From Porphyromonadaceae bacterium UBA7087 (lineage in GTDB: Bacteria > Bacteroidota > Bacteroidia > Bacteroidales > Muribaculaceae): a stretch of 8,613 bases of DNA. The DNA lies in NCBI GenBank assembly GCA_002493515.1, contig DKYZ01000034.1, forward strand, positions 3,482 to 12,094, given 5' to 3'. Positions 1 to 6,136 of this stretch are shown here, piece after piece; position 1 is the stretch's first letter; each line of letters begins with the position of its first letter. The notes beneath the pieces are model-generated. The model was not told the DNA's origin. It did no database searches and saw nothing but the letters and a program-made list of their open reading frames with translations. The translations under genes were made by a program, and so were the position numbers.

Positions 1-22
1 GGCATGGACTCCATCTTTACTG

Positions 23-34
23 GTCCTCGAGGAC
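23..34. repeat. 12-bp perfect palindrome downstream of the DUF3843-like gene
   Basis: The sequence GTCCTCGAGGAC equals its own reverse complement. It lies 5-16 nt past the stop codon of the minus-strand gene ending at 39. As RNA it could form only a 4-bp stem with a TCGA loop, and no T-run follows on the minus strand, so it is not a convincing intrinsic terminator. A protein-binding dyad or chance are both possible. The window ends 22 bases beyond it. Confidence 0.3.
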
Positions 35-38
35 ACGG

Positions 39-1247
39 TCAGTCCCCTCTGTAATACTGCTGGAGATAACACCGAGCTATGAAATCCTGATTCTCCGCCA
101 CGAGGGAATAATCGCCACTTTCCGGAAACTTGGCATCCGGAAGCCATCCCTCCCTGCATGCCCTCTGGAGCAGGTCGCCGGGACATGCCCCGCGCTCGGT
201 GAGAAGCTCAAAACTATGCCTCTTCGCATATTCGGCATCATAATACGGATTGAGGGGCGTCTTCAGGCAGCGTGCCACGTTACGCGCCACAAGCATCCCC
301 TTCTCCCGGTTTACCATCAGCACAAAATCATGTTCCTCCTTCAGCTGGGGCAGGTGTTCCTCATCCTTCTCCCATCCGAGCACATCGATGAAGAAGCGGT
401 TCATCTCATCATATGAGTTGAAGAACTTCACTGTCTCTCCCCCCGTAGCCTTGACAAACGGCTCATAATACTTATGCGGCTGCACATTATCAGCTGCATC
501 AGGATTCTTTTTAAGCGGCAATTCCTTTCCGTCAACCACCAGGCTGAGCCATTCCGGAAGGTAAAGGGCGAGCGGCCCCGTGGGATCCTCATACATCGAC
601 TGCTCCAGACGCTTCTGGATTTCGGTCATAGCGTCATCAGTCACGTCCACCCCCGTCATAATCTCTGTCAGAGTCATGGCGTAGGCGGGAGTCATAAGAT
701 AGCAATGCATGAACAGCCAGTTGCCAAGGTCATAGAGAGCCTTGGAGTCTTCCGGACATGAGAGTTCGAGGTCTCGCTCATGGAATCCCTCCGGAATGGG
801 GGCCTCCTCATAATGGCTTTCAAGAATCTCATACCATATCCGCGCTCCGCGCATAAGCTCCTCATCGAGTGGCGAGACACCGCGCCGGTTCTCATAGTTC
901 ATGCTGAACGCATACCACACTATGAAATTGACGTCCTCGGGATTGAGCTCATACTCAAGATAATCCTCCCCCACCGGATAGAACGGCAGACGCTTGCCGT
1001 AGAGCCGCTGGTGCTCGTCGATGAAGGCATGCCACACTCCGGCATCGGCTATCACATCCTGATAATAACCGATGAGACATAGCGCGGCGCGGCAAACCAC
1101 ACTCTCGGGCCATCCCCTGAAGAGATGATGCCGCTCATACTCGCCTACAAGCTTGCACGCAATGTCGTAATAATACTTATCCGTAGTCTTCACCTCCGGA
1201 TATGAAGGTTGTCTGAGCATGAACTGCTCCACCGAGATTCCAGCCAT
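39..1247 (-). CDS. DUF3843-like protein of unknown function
   Basis: This is a complete 402-residue reading frame from ATG at 1245-1247 to TGA at 39-41. From memory it resembles the Bacteroidota family DUF3843, whose members are about 400 residues long; no function is known to me. There is no signal peptide and no clear membrane segment, so it is probably cytoplasmic. The protein is acidic and rich in aromatic residues. The region that looks most family-like is the C-terminal third: FVLMVNREKGMLVARN at about 308-323, the ELLTERG segment near 347-353, GWLPDA near 367-372, and the end FIARCYLQQYYRGD at 389-402. The start lies 15 nt after the hisS stop, with an A/T-rich spacer and no Shine-Dalgarno match, so co-transcription with hisS is likely. 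A link to translation is only guilt by neighbourhood. The gene is certain; the family name is moderately sure. Confidence 0.85.
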   Translation of the reverse strand: MAGISVEQFMLRQPSYPEVKTTDKYYYDIACKLVGEYERHHLFRGWPESVVCRAALCLIGYYQDVIADAGVWHAFIDEHQRLYGKRLPFYPVGEDYLEYELNPEDVNFIVWYAFSMNYENRRGVSPLDEELMRGARIWYEILESHYEEAPIPEGFHERDLELSCPEDSKALYDLGNWLFMHCYLMTPAYAMTLTEIMTGVDVTDDAMTEIQKRLEQSMYEDPTGPLALYLPEWLSLVVDGKELPLKKNPDAADNVQPHKYYEPFVKATGGETVKFFNSYDEMNRFFIDVLGWEKDEEHLPQLKEEHDFVLMVNREKGMLVARNVARCLKTPLNPYYDAEYAKRHSFELLTERGACPGDLLQRACREGWLPDAKFPESGDYSLVAENQDFIARCYLQQYYRGD

Positions 1248-1262
1248 AATGGATATTTTTTA

Positions 1263-2624
1263 TTATTTCAGTCTTTCAATGAGTCCGTCCACGTCTACGA
1301 GCTCCTGGGTGCCGGCCTGCATATCCTTGAGCATCACTTTGCCCTGCTCAAGCTCGCTCTCGCCGATAATGGCCACGAAAGGTATCTTCTCCGCGTTGGC
1401 GAACGCCATCTGCTTTTTCATCTTCGCCTCGTCGGGATAGAGCTGGGCGGAAATCCCCTCCCTGCGCAGACGACCTATCATCGACATCGCCGCCTTGGCC
1501 TCGGCCTTGCCGAAATTGACGAACATCACCTTCACTGCCGATGACACCTCGCTCGGATACAGGTCAAGCTGGTTAAGCACATCATATATCCTGTCGGCTC
1601 CAAACGATATGCCTACTCCCGAGAGTCCGGGCATGCCGAAGACACCTGTCAGGTTGTCGTAGCGGCCTCCTCCGGTGATGCTGCCGATCTGCACGTCAAG
1701 AGCCTTGACCTCGATGATGGTGCCGGTATAATAATTCAGTCCTCTTGCAAGAGAGAAATCCAGATCGGCCTCACACTGATGACCGAGATCATCAAAACCG
1801 CCAAGCACCTCGCGCAGCTCCGCTATGCCGAGAAGCCCCGTCGGGGAATCAGCCAGGAATGCCTCCATTTTCTCCAGCTTGGAGGCATTGTCGCCCTCAA
1901 GCTCAAGCACAGGCCGCAGCCTGGCCACCTGCTCCCCGGAAAGACCCTTCTCCATGAGCTCGGCATTTACATTGTCAATGCCTATCTTGTCGATCTTGTC
2001 GATTGCCACAGTGATATCCACCAGCTTGTCGGGGGCCCCGATAACCTCCGCTATGCCTGCGAGCACCTTGCGGTTGTTGAGCTTTATCGCCACCCTCACT
2101 TTCAGACGGGCAAAGACAAAATCTAAAAGGGAGAGAAGCTCTATCTCGTTGTTGAGCGAATCAGAGCCCACCACATCGGCGTCACACTGATAGAATTCCC
2201 TGTAACGCCCTTTCTGCGGGCGGTCGGCACGCCAGACGGGCTGCATCTGATAACGTTTGAACGGCATCTGAAGTTCACCGCGATACTGCACCACAAATCT
2301 TGCGAAAGGCACAGTGAGGTCATAGCGCAGCCCCTTCTCGCTTATCTTGTTGGTGAGTTTGACGGGGTTGCGCTCGCCGAGCTCGGCATCCTCCACACCT
2401 TTGAGGTAATCCCCTGAGTTCAATATCTTGAAAAGAAGCTTGTCGCCCTCCTCTCCATACTTGCCCATCAGCGTTGACAGATTCTCCATGGCGGGTGTCT
2501 CTATCTGATGGTATCCGAAAAGGCGGAAAGCCTCCTTGATTGTGTTGAAAATATAATTTCGTCTCGCCATCTCTGCAGGCGAAAAGTCTCTTGTCCCTTT
2601 GGGTATCGACGGTTTCTGAGCCAT
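1263..2624 (-). CDS. hisS: Histidine--tRNA ligase (HisRS)
   Basis: This class II aminoacyl-tRNA synthetase charges tRNA-His with histidine in the cytoplasm. The chosen start, ATG at 2622-2624, gives 453 residues beginning MAQKPSIPKGTRDFSP, where PKGTRDF (residues 8-14) is the usual N-terminal signature of the family. Class II motif 1 lies around IETPAME (41-47). Motif 2 runs from about 120 to 150 and includes WRADRPQKGRYREF, with R132 as the likely catalytic arginine. The HisRS-specific motif LARGLNYYTG is at 292-301. GGGRYDNL is at 318-325, and motif 3, GVGISFGADRI, is at 336-346. The anticodon-binding domain fills about 360-453. Length and motif order are normal for Bacteroidales. The frame stays open upstream to a TTG at 2694-2696, but that codon lies inside the predicted -7 promoter box. 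The start is preceded by the A-rich sequence GAAAAGATAAGAAAA, typical of Bacteroidota. The DUF3843-like gene follows closely. Confidence 0.97.
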   Translation of the reverse strand: MAQKPSIPKGTRDFSPAEMARRNYIFNTIKEAFRLFGYHQIETPAMENLSTLMGKYGEEGDKLLFKILNSGDYLKGVEDAELGERNPVKLTNKISEKGLRYDLTVPFARFVVQYRGELQMPFKRYQMQPVWRADRPQKGRYREFYQCDADVVGSDSLNNEIELLSLLDFVFARLKVRVAIKLNNRKVLAGIAEVIGAPDKLVDITVAIDKIDKIGIDNVNAELMEKGLSGEQVARLRPVLELEGDNASKLEKMEAFLADSPTGLLGIAELREVLGGFDDLGHQCEADLDFSLARGLNYYTGTIIEVKALDVQIGSITGGGRYDNLTGVFGMPGLSGVGISFGADRIYDVLNQLDLYPSEVSSAVKVMFVNFGKAEAKAAMSMIGRLRREGISAQLYPDEAKMKKQMAFANAEKIPFVAIIGESELEQGKVMLKDMQAGTQELVDVDGLIERLK

Positions 2625-2644
2625 TTTTCTTATCTTTTCATAAA

Positions 2645-2666
2645 GACCCGCATTGTCTTGCGGGTC
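2645..2666 (-). promoter_or_regulatory. Perfect 8-bp stem-loop in the hisS leader
   Basis: On the minus strand GACCCGCA pairs perfectly with TGCGGGTC around the 6-nt loop AGACAA. The hairpin is GC-rich inside an A/T-rich leader and ends 20 nt before the hisS ATG. The bases after it (TTTATGAAAAG) contain only a short T-run. It could be a leader control element for hisS or part of a weak terminator for transcripts arriving from the upstream PAP2 gene. The loop does not show a GTG anticodon, so it does not obviously mimic tRNA-His. Confidence 0.5.
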
Positions 2667-2669
2667 ATG

Positions 2670-2698
2670 CTTTGCAAAATGTGAATTATTTCGCAAAG
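2670..2698 (-). repeat. Dyad overlapping the hisS -7 box
   Basis: On the minus strand CTTTGCGAAAT (2698-2688) pairs with ATTTTGCAAAG (2680-2670) across a 7-nt centre. Ten of 11 positions are Watson-Crick pairs and the other is G-T. The left arm contains the CTTTG part of the predicted -7 box at 2694-2701, so the dyad straddles the expected transcription start. In a read-through transcript from the PAP2 gene it would fold as a hairpin just before the GC-rich stem at 2645-2666. An operator is an alternative reading. Confidence 0.45.
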
Positions 2699-2727
2699 TT
2701 AACTAAATATTTTAAATGCATATCAAT
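2694..2727 (-). promoter_or_regulatory. Candidate hisS promoter
   Basis: TAACTTTG at 2701-2694 on the minus strand matches the Bacteroidota -7 consensus TAnnTTTG exactly. ATTG at 2727-2724 is a three-of-four match to the -33 TTTG, with a 22-bp spacer, which is slightly long. Transcription would start near 2688, giving a leader of about 64 nt before the hisS ATG. The hisS-DUF3843 pair therefore probably has its own promoter in addition to any read-through from PAP2. Confidence 0.55.
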
Positions 2728-2749
2728 TTCTCACGACATTCGGCTCCAT

Positions 2750-3466
2750 TTACAGAGACAGCACTATTATGACCAGCATCGTGATGGAGAGGACCGTGGC
2801 CGGAATATGCCAGGGCCTCACGCAGACCTCCTCGAATCCGAGCACGTGTGTTCCGGGAATGGAGGCAAGCGAGAATACGGTGACTCCGGGCATCATCCTG
2901 CCTCTTATCCGCGATGCATAGAGCGAGGCGAGCTTGCCGCAGCTGACCCCTATGACAGCCCCTGTCATAAGGCCAACAAGGATATCTCCCGGATAATGCA
3001 CCCCGAGATATAACCTCGTGTAGCAGTTGAGGGCCGTCCATCCCATCACGACATAAGTGATCTTGCGGTTACGGCAAATCACGCTCATGGCCATTGCCAA
3101 AGCCATGGAGTTGGCGGCATGACATGACGGGAAACCGTAACGGCCGCCACGATAACCGTCTACTATCACTATGAACTGCGATATAGGATTCTCCGGATTC
3201 GACGGGCGCAGACGGCAGAACATCGGGCGCAGCACGCCGGCACACAGCTGGTCGGCCATGGCGACGGCAAGCCCCACTGCCGCAAGATATATGAGGGCGC
3301 GCCTTATTCCGAACGACCTGATGAGGCCGCCGAAAAGAGCCAGGTAAAAGGGTATCCCGATGTATCTGCCTGTGAAAAGCTTCATGAAATCATCCATGAA
3401 GTCTGTATGGAAGCTGTTGAGGAACAGCAGTATCAATCCGTCTAAATTGTTAAGGAATTCCAACAT
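2750..3466 (-). CDS. PAP2-family membrane phosphatase
   Basis: This 238-residue integral membrane protein belongs to the type 2 phosphatidic acid phosphatase superfamily, which removes phosphate from lipid phosphates such as phosphatidic acid, phosphatidylglycerophosphate or undecaprenyl pyrophosphate. The substrate cannot be told here. Motif 1, usually K-x6-RP, reads R80-x6-R87-P88. Motif 2, usually PSGH, reads P113-S-C-H116. Motif 3, SRx5Hx3D, reads T150-R151-x5-H157-x3-D161. The core catalytic residues R87, H116, R151, H157 and D161 are therefore present, while the motif 1 lysine is arginine and the motif 2 glycine is cysteine. Hydrophobic stretches occur near 37-50, 58-78, 117-130, 161-178 and 221-237. 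The ATG is 5 nt past the stop of the sulfatase-like gene, so the two are almost certainly co-transcribed and probably translationally coupled. The stop is TAA at 2750-2752. Confidence 0.9.
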   Translation of the reverse strand: MLEFLNNLDGLILLFLNSFHTDFMDDFMKLFTGRYIGIPFYLALFGGLIRSFGIRRALIYLAAVGLAVAMADQLCAGVLRPMFCRLRPSNPENPISQFIVIVDGYRGGRYGFPSCHAANSMALAMAMSVICRNRKITYVVMGWTALNCYTRLYLGVHYPGDILVGLMTGAVIGVSCGKLASLYASRIRGRMMPGVTVFSLASIPGTHVLGFEEVCVRPWHIPATVLSITMLVIIVLSL

Positions 3467-3471
3467 GAAGG

Positions 3472-5337
3472 CTAACGTTTGTCTAATTGTTCTATATCGT
3501 CGTAAAGATATTGCAGATAGGATTTGACCTCTTTTTCAAAATCATTACTGTTTTCTCCTTTTGATTCAACGAACCGGGAGCTCTCTATATTATAAATGAG
3601 ATAGCCTTTATTTCCTATAAGCCCGACTATATCGGGCTCGGCTATCCAGACGGCACCGTCGGCTGCGCCGCCAAAGAGGTTTCTGCTGAATTTGAATTGG
3701 CCATGGGGCAATCCGAGCATCGAGAGAAGCGTCGCCGCGATATCCGTCTGCGATGCCACACACTCTTCGCGCAGACCCTCCGCATTCAGAGCAGGCCCGC
3801 AGAATATCAACGGGATATGATGACGCGACGGAGCCGAAGGCAGGGAGTCGCGCATAGGCCACGCGCCATAATGGTCAGACACGAGGATGAACAAGGCTCT
3901 CTCTCCCCCCGGGGTATTCTCTACCCTGCGGATGAAGTCGGCCACACAACTGTCGGTGTAGCAGAAGGCGTTGGCCCGGGGATTGTCGGCGAAACGGGGA
4001 TTTGAATAAGGCACCTCAAAGGGTTCATGGCTGCTTGAGGTCTGAATCACGGCGAAACGCGGGGAGCCCTCCTTGTCTCCCTTTATGTCGGCGATTGTCT
4101 TTGAAAACAGGACCTCGTCGAGCGCACCCCATTTGCTCGCCTTCTGGGAGATTGGAAAATCCTTGTCGCTGACTATTTTTCCGAAACCCTGGCTCACAAG
4201 ATAGGCTCTCATGTTTGTGAAATTCGCATCCCCGCCATAATAATATTCCGTCTTATAGCCGAGACTGTCCCTGAGCACTCTCGCGATGGAGGGCAGGCAT
4301 TCGGCTTTCTCCACATATTTCATGACCGAAAGTGTCGGCTGGGTAGGATAGCCGCTCAACACGGCCGGTATGCCTCTGTCTGTCCGGAATCCGGATGCAT
4401 ATGCGTTGACCCAGGAAATTCCCGTCCCTGCTATGGAATCTATCTTCATAGCCACAGGAGCACCTCCGAGAGAGGGCATGAGATGGCTTGAGAAGCTCTC
4501 GAGTAGGATAATGTAGATATCCGGACGCGGCCTCTTAAGCAGCCTTATGCTGTCGGGAACGACGGCTGTCTTTGCCGCGTCGGTCATGCGTCTGAAGGTG
4601 GCGGCGGCCTCCTCATCGCTATAGAAATTGAACTGAGACCCGAAATCATGCTGCCGCATGGCGGAATAGAGAAGCGAGAAGGCGGGATTCACCGCCACAT
4701 GGTTGAGACGCGGATTGCCGCTGAAATATGCACGGCTCAGATTCATCGTGGAGACAGTTACTCCGCCACGCATCACGAGAAACAATACTCCGGCCGATAC
4801 TACCATACCCCCCGTCAGCAATCCCTTTCGGCGTATACCACGGGCAGGATGGAGACTGAAACGCCTCATGGTGGACATAAGCATGAGAAATATGGCCGCT
4901 GACAGCATGCATACTCCAACAATACCTGCGGCCGTGACCCACAGGGAAACGCTTGCGAATGCCGCTGCCGGAGAGCTCAGGAAATAGAATAAGGGCGTCG
5001 TGTCGAGACGGAAACCCCAGTAGGAATACAACACAAGGTCGAGAATGAATATCGCCGACAGCAGGATTGAAACCACCCCGAGGTAAATCTTCTCGGCCAC
5101 GCCAATCCATTTCCAGCTTCGCCATATCCTCAGGGACGTCAGAATCAGAGGCACTGCTGTGAGATAGGCGGCCACAGAGAAATCGAGCGACAGTCCATGC
5201 CACAGCGAGGCTCCGAGAAGGTCTGTCGCCGTAGCACCGGACGCCGCTCCGTATATGAGGGAGAAAACAAGTTTCTCGGCCACAAACAGAAGGACAAACT
5301 CAAAAAAGAGAGTCAATATCTTCAGATAGAATTTCAA
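3472..5337 (-). CDS. LTA synthase-like sulfatase-superfamily membrane transferase
   Basis: This 621-residue protein has about five N-terminal membrane segments (near 5-28, 50-69, 85-106, 130-155 and 174-190) and then a large extracytoplasmic alkaline-phosphatase-fold domain from about 270. The layout is that of the LtaS/MdoB/sulfatase family, which transfers phosphoglycerol or phosphoethanolamine from phospholipids through a threonine intermediate. Residues that fit the active site are E280 in ILLESFSSH, the presumed nucleophile T319 in GFRTDRG, W403 in SKWGALDE, H437 in SSSHEPF and D488-H489 in VSDHYG. The threonine in place of the Cys/Ser of true sulfatases argues for a transferase. Gram-negative Bacteroidota do not make lipoteichoic acid, so the acceptor (lipid A, glycan or capsule) is unknown. 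The start must be TTG at 5335-5337: no ATG lies between the promoter and the first membrane segment, and the frame closes at a stop at 5368-5370. PAP2 follows 5 nt after the stop. Confidence 0.9.
   Translation of the reverse strand: MKFYLKILTLFFEFVLLFVAEKLVFSLIYGAASGATATDLLGASLWHGLSLDFSVAAYLTAVPLILTSLRIWRSWKWIGVAEKIYLGVVSILLSAIFILDLVLYSYWGFRLDTTPLFYFLSSPAAAFASVSLWVTAAGIVGVCMLSAAIFLMLMSTMRRFSLHPARGIRRKGLLTGGMVVSAGVLFLVMRGGVTVSTMNLSRAYFSGNPRLNHVAVNPAFSLLYSAMRQHDFGSQFNFYSDEEAAATFRRMTDAAKTAVVPDSIRLLKRPRPDIYIILLESFSSHLMPSLGGAPVAMKIDSIAGTGISWVNAYASGFRTDRGIPAVLSGYPTQPTLSVMKYVEKAECLPSIARVLRDSLGYKTEYYYGGDANFTNMRAYLVSQGFGKIVSDKDFPISQKASKWGALDEVLFSKTIADIKGDKEGSPRFAVIQTSSSHEPFEVPYSNPRFADNPRANAFCYTDSCVADFIRRVENTPGGERALFILVSDHYGAWPMRDSLPSAPSRHHIPLIFCGPALNAEGLREECVASQTDIAATLLSMLGLPHGQFKFSRNLFGGAADGAVWIAEPDIVGLIGNKGYLIYNIESSRFVESKGENSNDFEKEVKSYLQYLYDDIEQLDKR
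5335..5337 (-). other. TTG start codon of the LTA synthase-like gene
   Basis: The minus strand reads GAT TTG AAA TTC TAT here. Upstream in frame there are ten codons without ATG, then TAA. Downstream the first in-frame methionine is at about residue 143, beyond several membrane segments. TTG, or less likely the ATT at 5344-5346, must therefore start translation, about 20 nt after the expected transcription start. Confidence 0.65.
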
Positions 5338-5362
5338 ATCTAAAATATATGGTTTCCAATGG

Positions 5363-5393
5363 CAAAGTTATTCATTCCCCGGACAATATCAAA
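5363..5393 (-). promoter_or_regulatory. Consensus Bacteroidota promoter for the LTA synthase-like/PAP2 operon
   Basis: On the minus strand TTTG (5393-5390) and TAACTTTG (5370-5363) are separated by 19 bp, matching the Bacteroidota sigma-factor pattern TTTG / TAnnTTTG in both boxes and in spacing. The expected start is near 5357, leaving a leader of about 20 nt before the TTG codon. The element lies in the divergent intergenic region shared with the B3/B4 gene. Confidence 0.75.
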
Positions 5394-5394
5394 A

Positions 5395-5402
5395 AATATT
5401 TG
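5395..5402 (+). promoter_or_regulatory. Weak candidate -7 box for the B3/B4-TonB receptor pair
   Basis: AATATTTG matches TAnnTTTG at all but the first position and would start transcription roughly 25 nt before the ATG at 5434. No TTTG is found at the right distance upstream. The plus-strand genes must be transcribed from this 96-bp region or from farther upstream, but this is only the best partial match. Confidence 0.25.
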
Positions 5403-5433
5403 TCGTTTTCTTCGGAAAGCAGATGATATACAG

Positions 5434-6108
5434 ATGAAGACAATTGTAATTTCCGATACAATCTCGCACGGCGTGCCGGCTCTGGAAGTGATACAGATAG
5501 AGGCTGCAGTCACCAATCCCCCGACTTCCGACGGACTCTGGAATGAACTGGAGGAAGCCGGAGAGGACATACGCTCCAGATATGACGTCCCGATGGTCAA
5601 CAAACGTGAGCCTATAGCCGCGACCCGACAGGCATACAAGACTTTCGGCAAAGACCCCAACCGCTACCGTCCTTCCGCAGAGGCTTTGTGCCGCCGAATG
5701 GCGAACGGCAAGGGACTTTACCGCACCTCTACGCTGATTGACCTGATAAACCTGCTCTCGATGAAGACGGGATGCAGCATAGGGGGCTTCGACGCCGATA
5801 AGATAGAGGGTGATGAGCTTACCCTGGGCGTCGGGGAAAACGGCGAGGATTTCGATGCCATAGGCCGCGGGCCTCTCAATATAGAGGGTCTGCCCGTATA
5901 CCGCGATTCAATAGGCGGCATCGGCACTCCGACAAGCGATTGCGAACGCACCAAACTCACTGACTCCACCAGCCGCCTGCTCATGCTGATAAATGTCTAC
6001 GGGCGCGACATGGAGCTTTCCGAAATCGAAGATATGGCGCGACGTCTCCTCGCAGACCATGCCGGAGCGTCGGAAATAGAATGCCGTGTGGTAAGGGTCA
6101 CAAAATAA
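5434..6108 (+). CDS. Free-standing B3/B4 (PheT editing-like) domain protein
   Basis: This 224-residue cytoplasmic protein resembles the B3/B4 domain of the phenylalanyl-tRNA synthetase beta subunit (COG3382-type stand-alone proteins). In PheRS that domain hydrolyses mischarged Tyr-tRNA-Phe; the role of stand-alone forms is less certain. The recognisable core is REPIAATRQAYKTFGKDPNRY (58-78, the last residue inclusive), RPSAEAL (79-85), GLYRTSTLIDLINL (94-107), the GGFD turn (117-120), GEDFDAIGRGPLNIEG (137-152), GIGTPTSDCERTKLTD (162-177), and the hydrophobic strand LMLINVYG (183-190). The domain spans nearly the whole protein. The frame extends upstream to an ATG at 5359, but the extra 25 residues look atypical and overlap the divergent promoter, so ATG at 5434-5436 is preferred. 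GGAAAG at 5414-5419 is an SD-like sequence but 14 nt away. The TonB receptor starts 28 nt after the TAA, so a two-gene operon is likely. Confidence 0.85.
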   Translation: MKTIVISDTISHGVPALEVIQIEAAVTNPPTSDGLWNELEEAGEDIRSRYDVPMVNKREPIAATRQAYKTFGKDPNRYRPSAEALCRRMANGKGLYRTSTLIDLINLLSMKTGCSIGGFDADKIEGDELTLGVGENGEDFDAIGRGPLNIEGLPVYRDSIGGIGTPTSDCERTKLTDSTSRLLMLINVYGRDMELSEIEDMARRLLADHAGASEIECRVVRVTK

Positions 6109-6136
6109 ATGCCCTTTCCGCGACGTTTTTAATCTG

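Noticed and set aside
1983..2000. Tandem 9-bp repeat CTTGTCGAT inside hisS
   Set aside because: It encodes the repeated residues IDKIDKI in a normal helix region of HisRS and needs no special explanation.
2645..2666. tRNA-His mimicry by the hisS leader hairpin
   Set aside because: The 6-nt loop AGACAA has no GTG anticodon, and a single 8-bp stem does not resemble a tRNA arm closely enough.
2625..2696. 24-residue N-terminal extension of HisRS from a TTG at 2694-2696
   Set aside because: The TTG is inside the predicted -7 promoter box, the added residues do not look like HisRS, and ATG at 2622-2624 gives the usual family N-terminus.
4646..5203. 185-residue minus-strand frame overlapping the LTA synthase-like gene
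   Set aside because: It lies wholly inside a well-supported gene in another frame and resembles no family. Other overlapping frames, such as 780-1082, 1779-2190, 3697-4005 and 6947-7360, were rejected for the same reason.
5359..5433. 25-residue N-terminal extension of the B3/B4 protein
   Set aside because: It overlaps the divergent promoter and lies outside the recognisable domain; ATG at 5434 gives a normal-length protein. This cannot be fully excluded.
5423..5437. Four-codon upstream ORF (ATG ATA TAC AGA TGA) overlapping the B3/B4 start
   Set aside because: It is too short to separate from chance, with no supporting sequence.
6109..6132. Seven-codon ORF between the B3/B4 gene and the TonB receptor
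   Set aside because: An ATG directly after a TAA, in a 28-nt gap, is expected by chance; no repeat or motif supports it.
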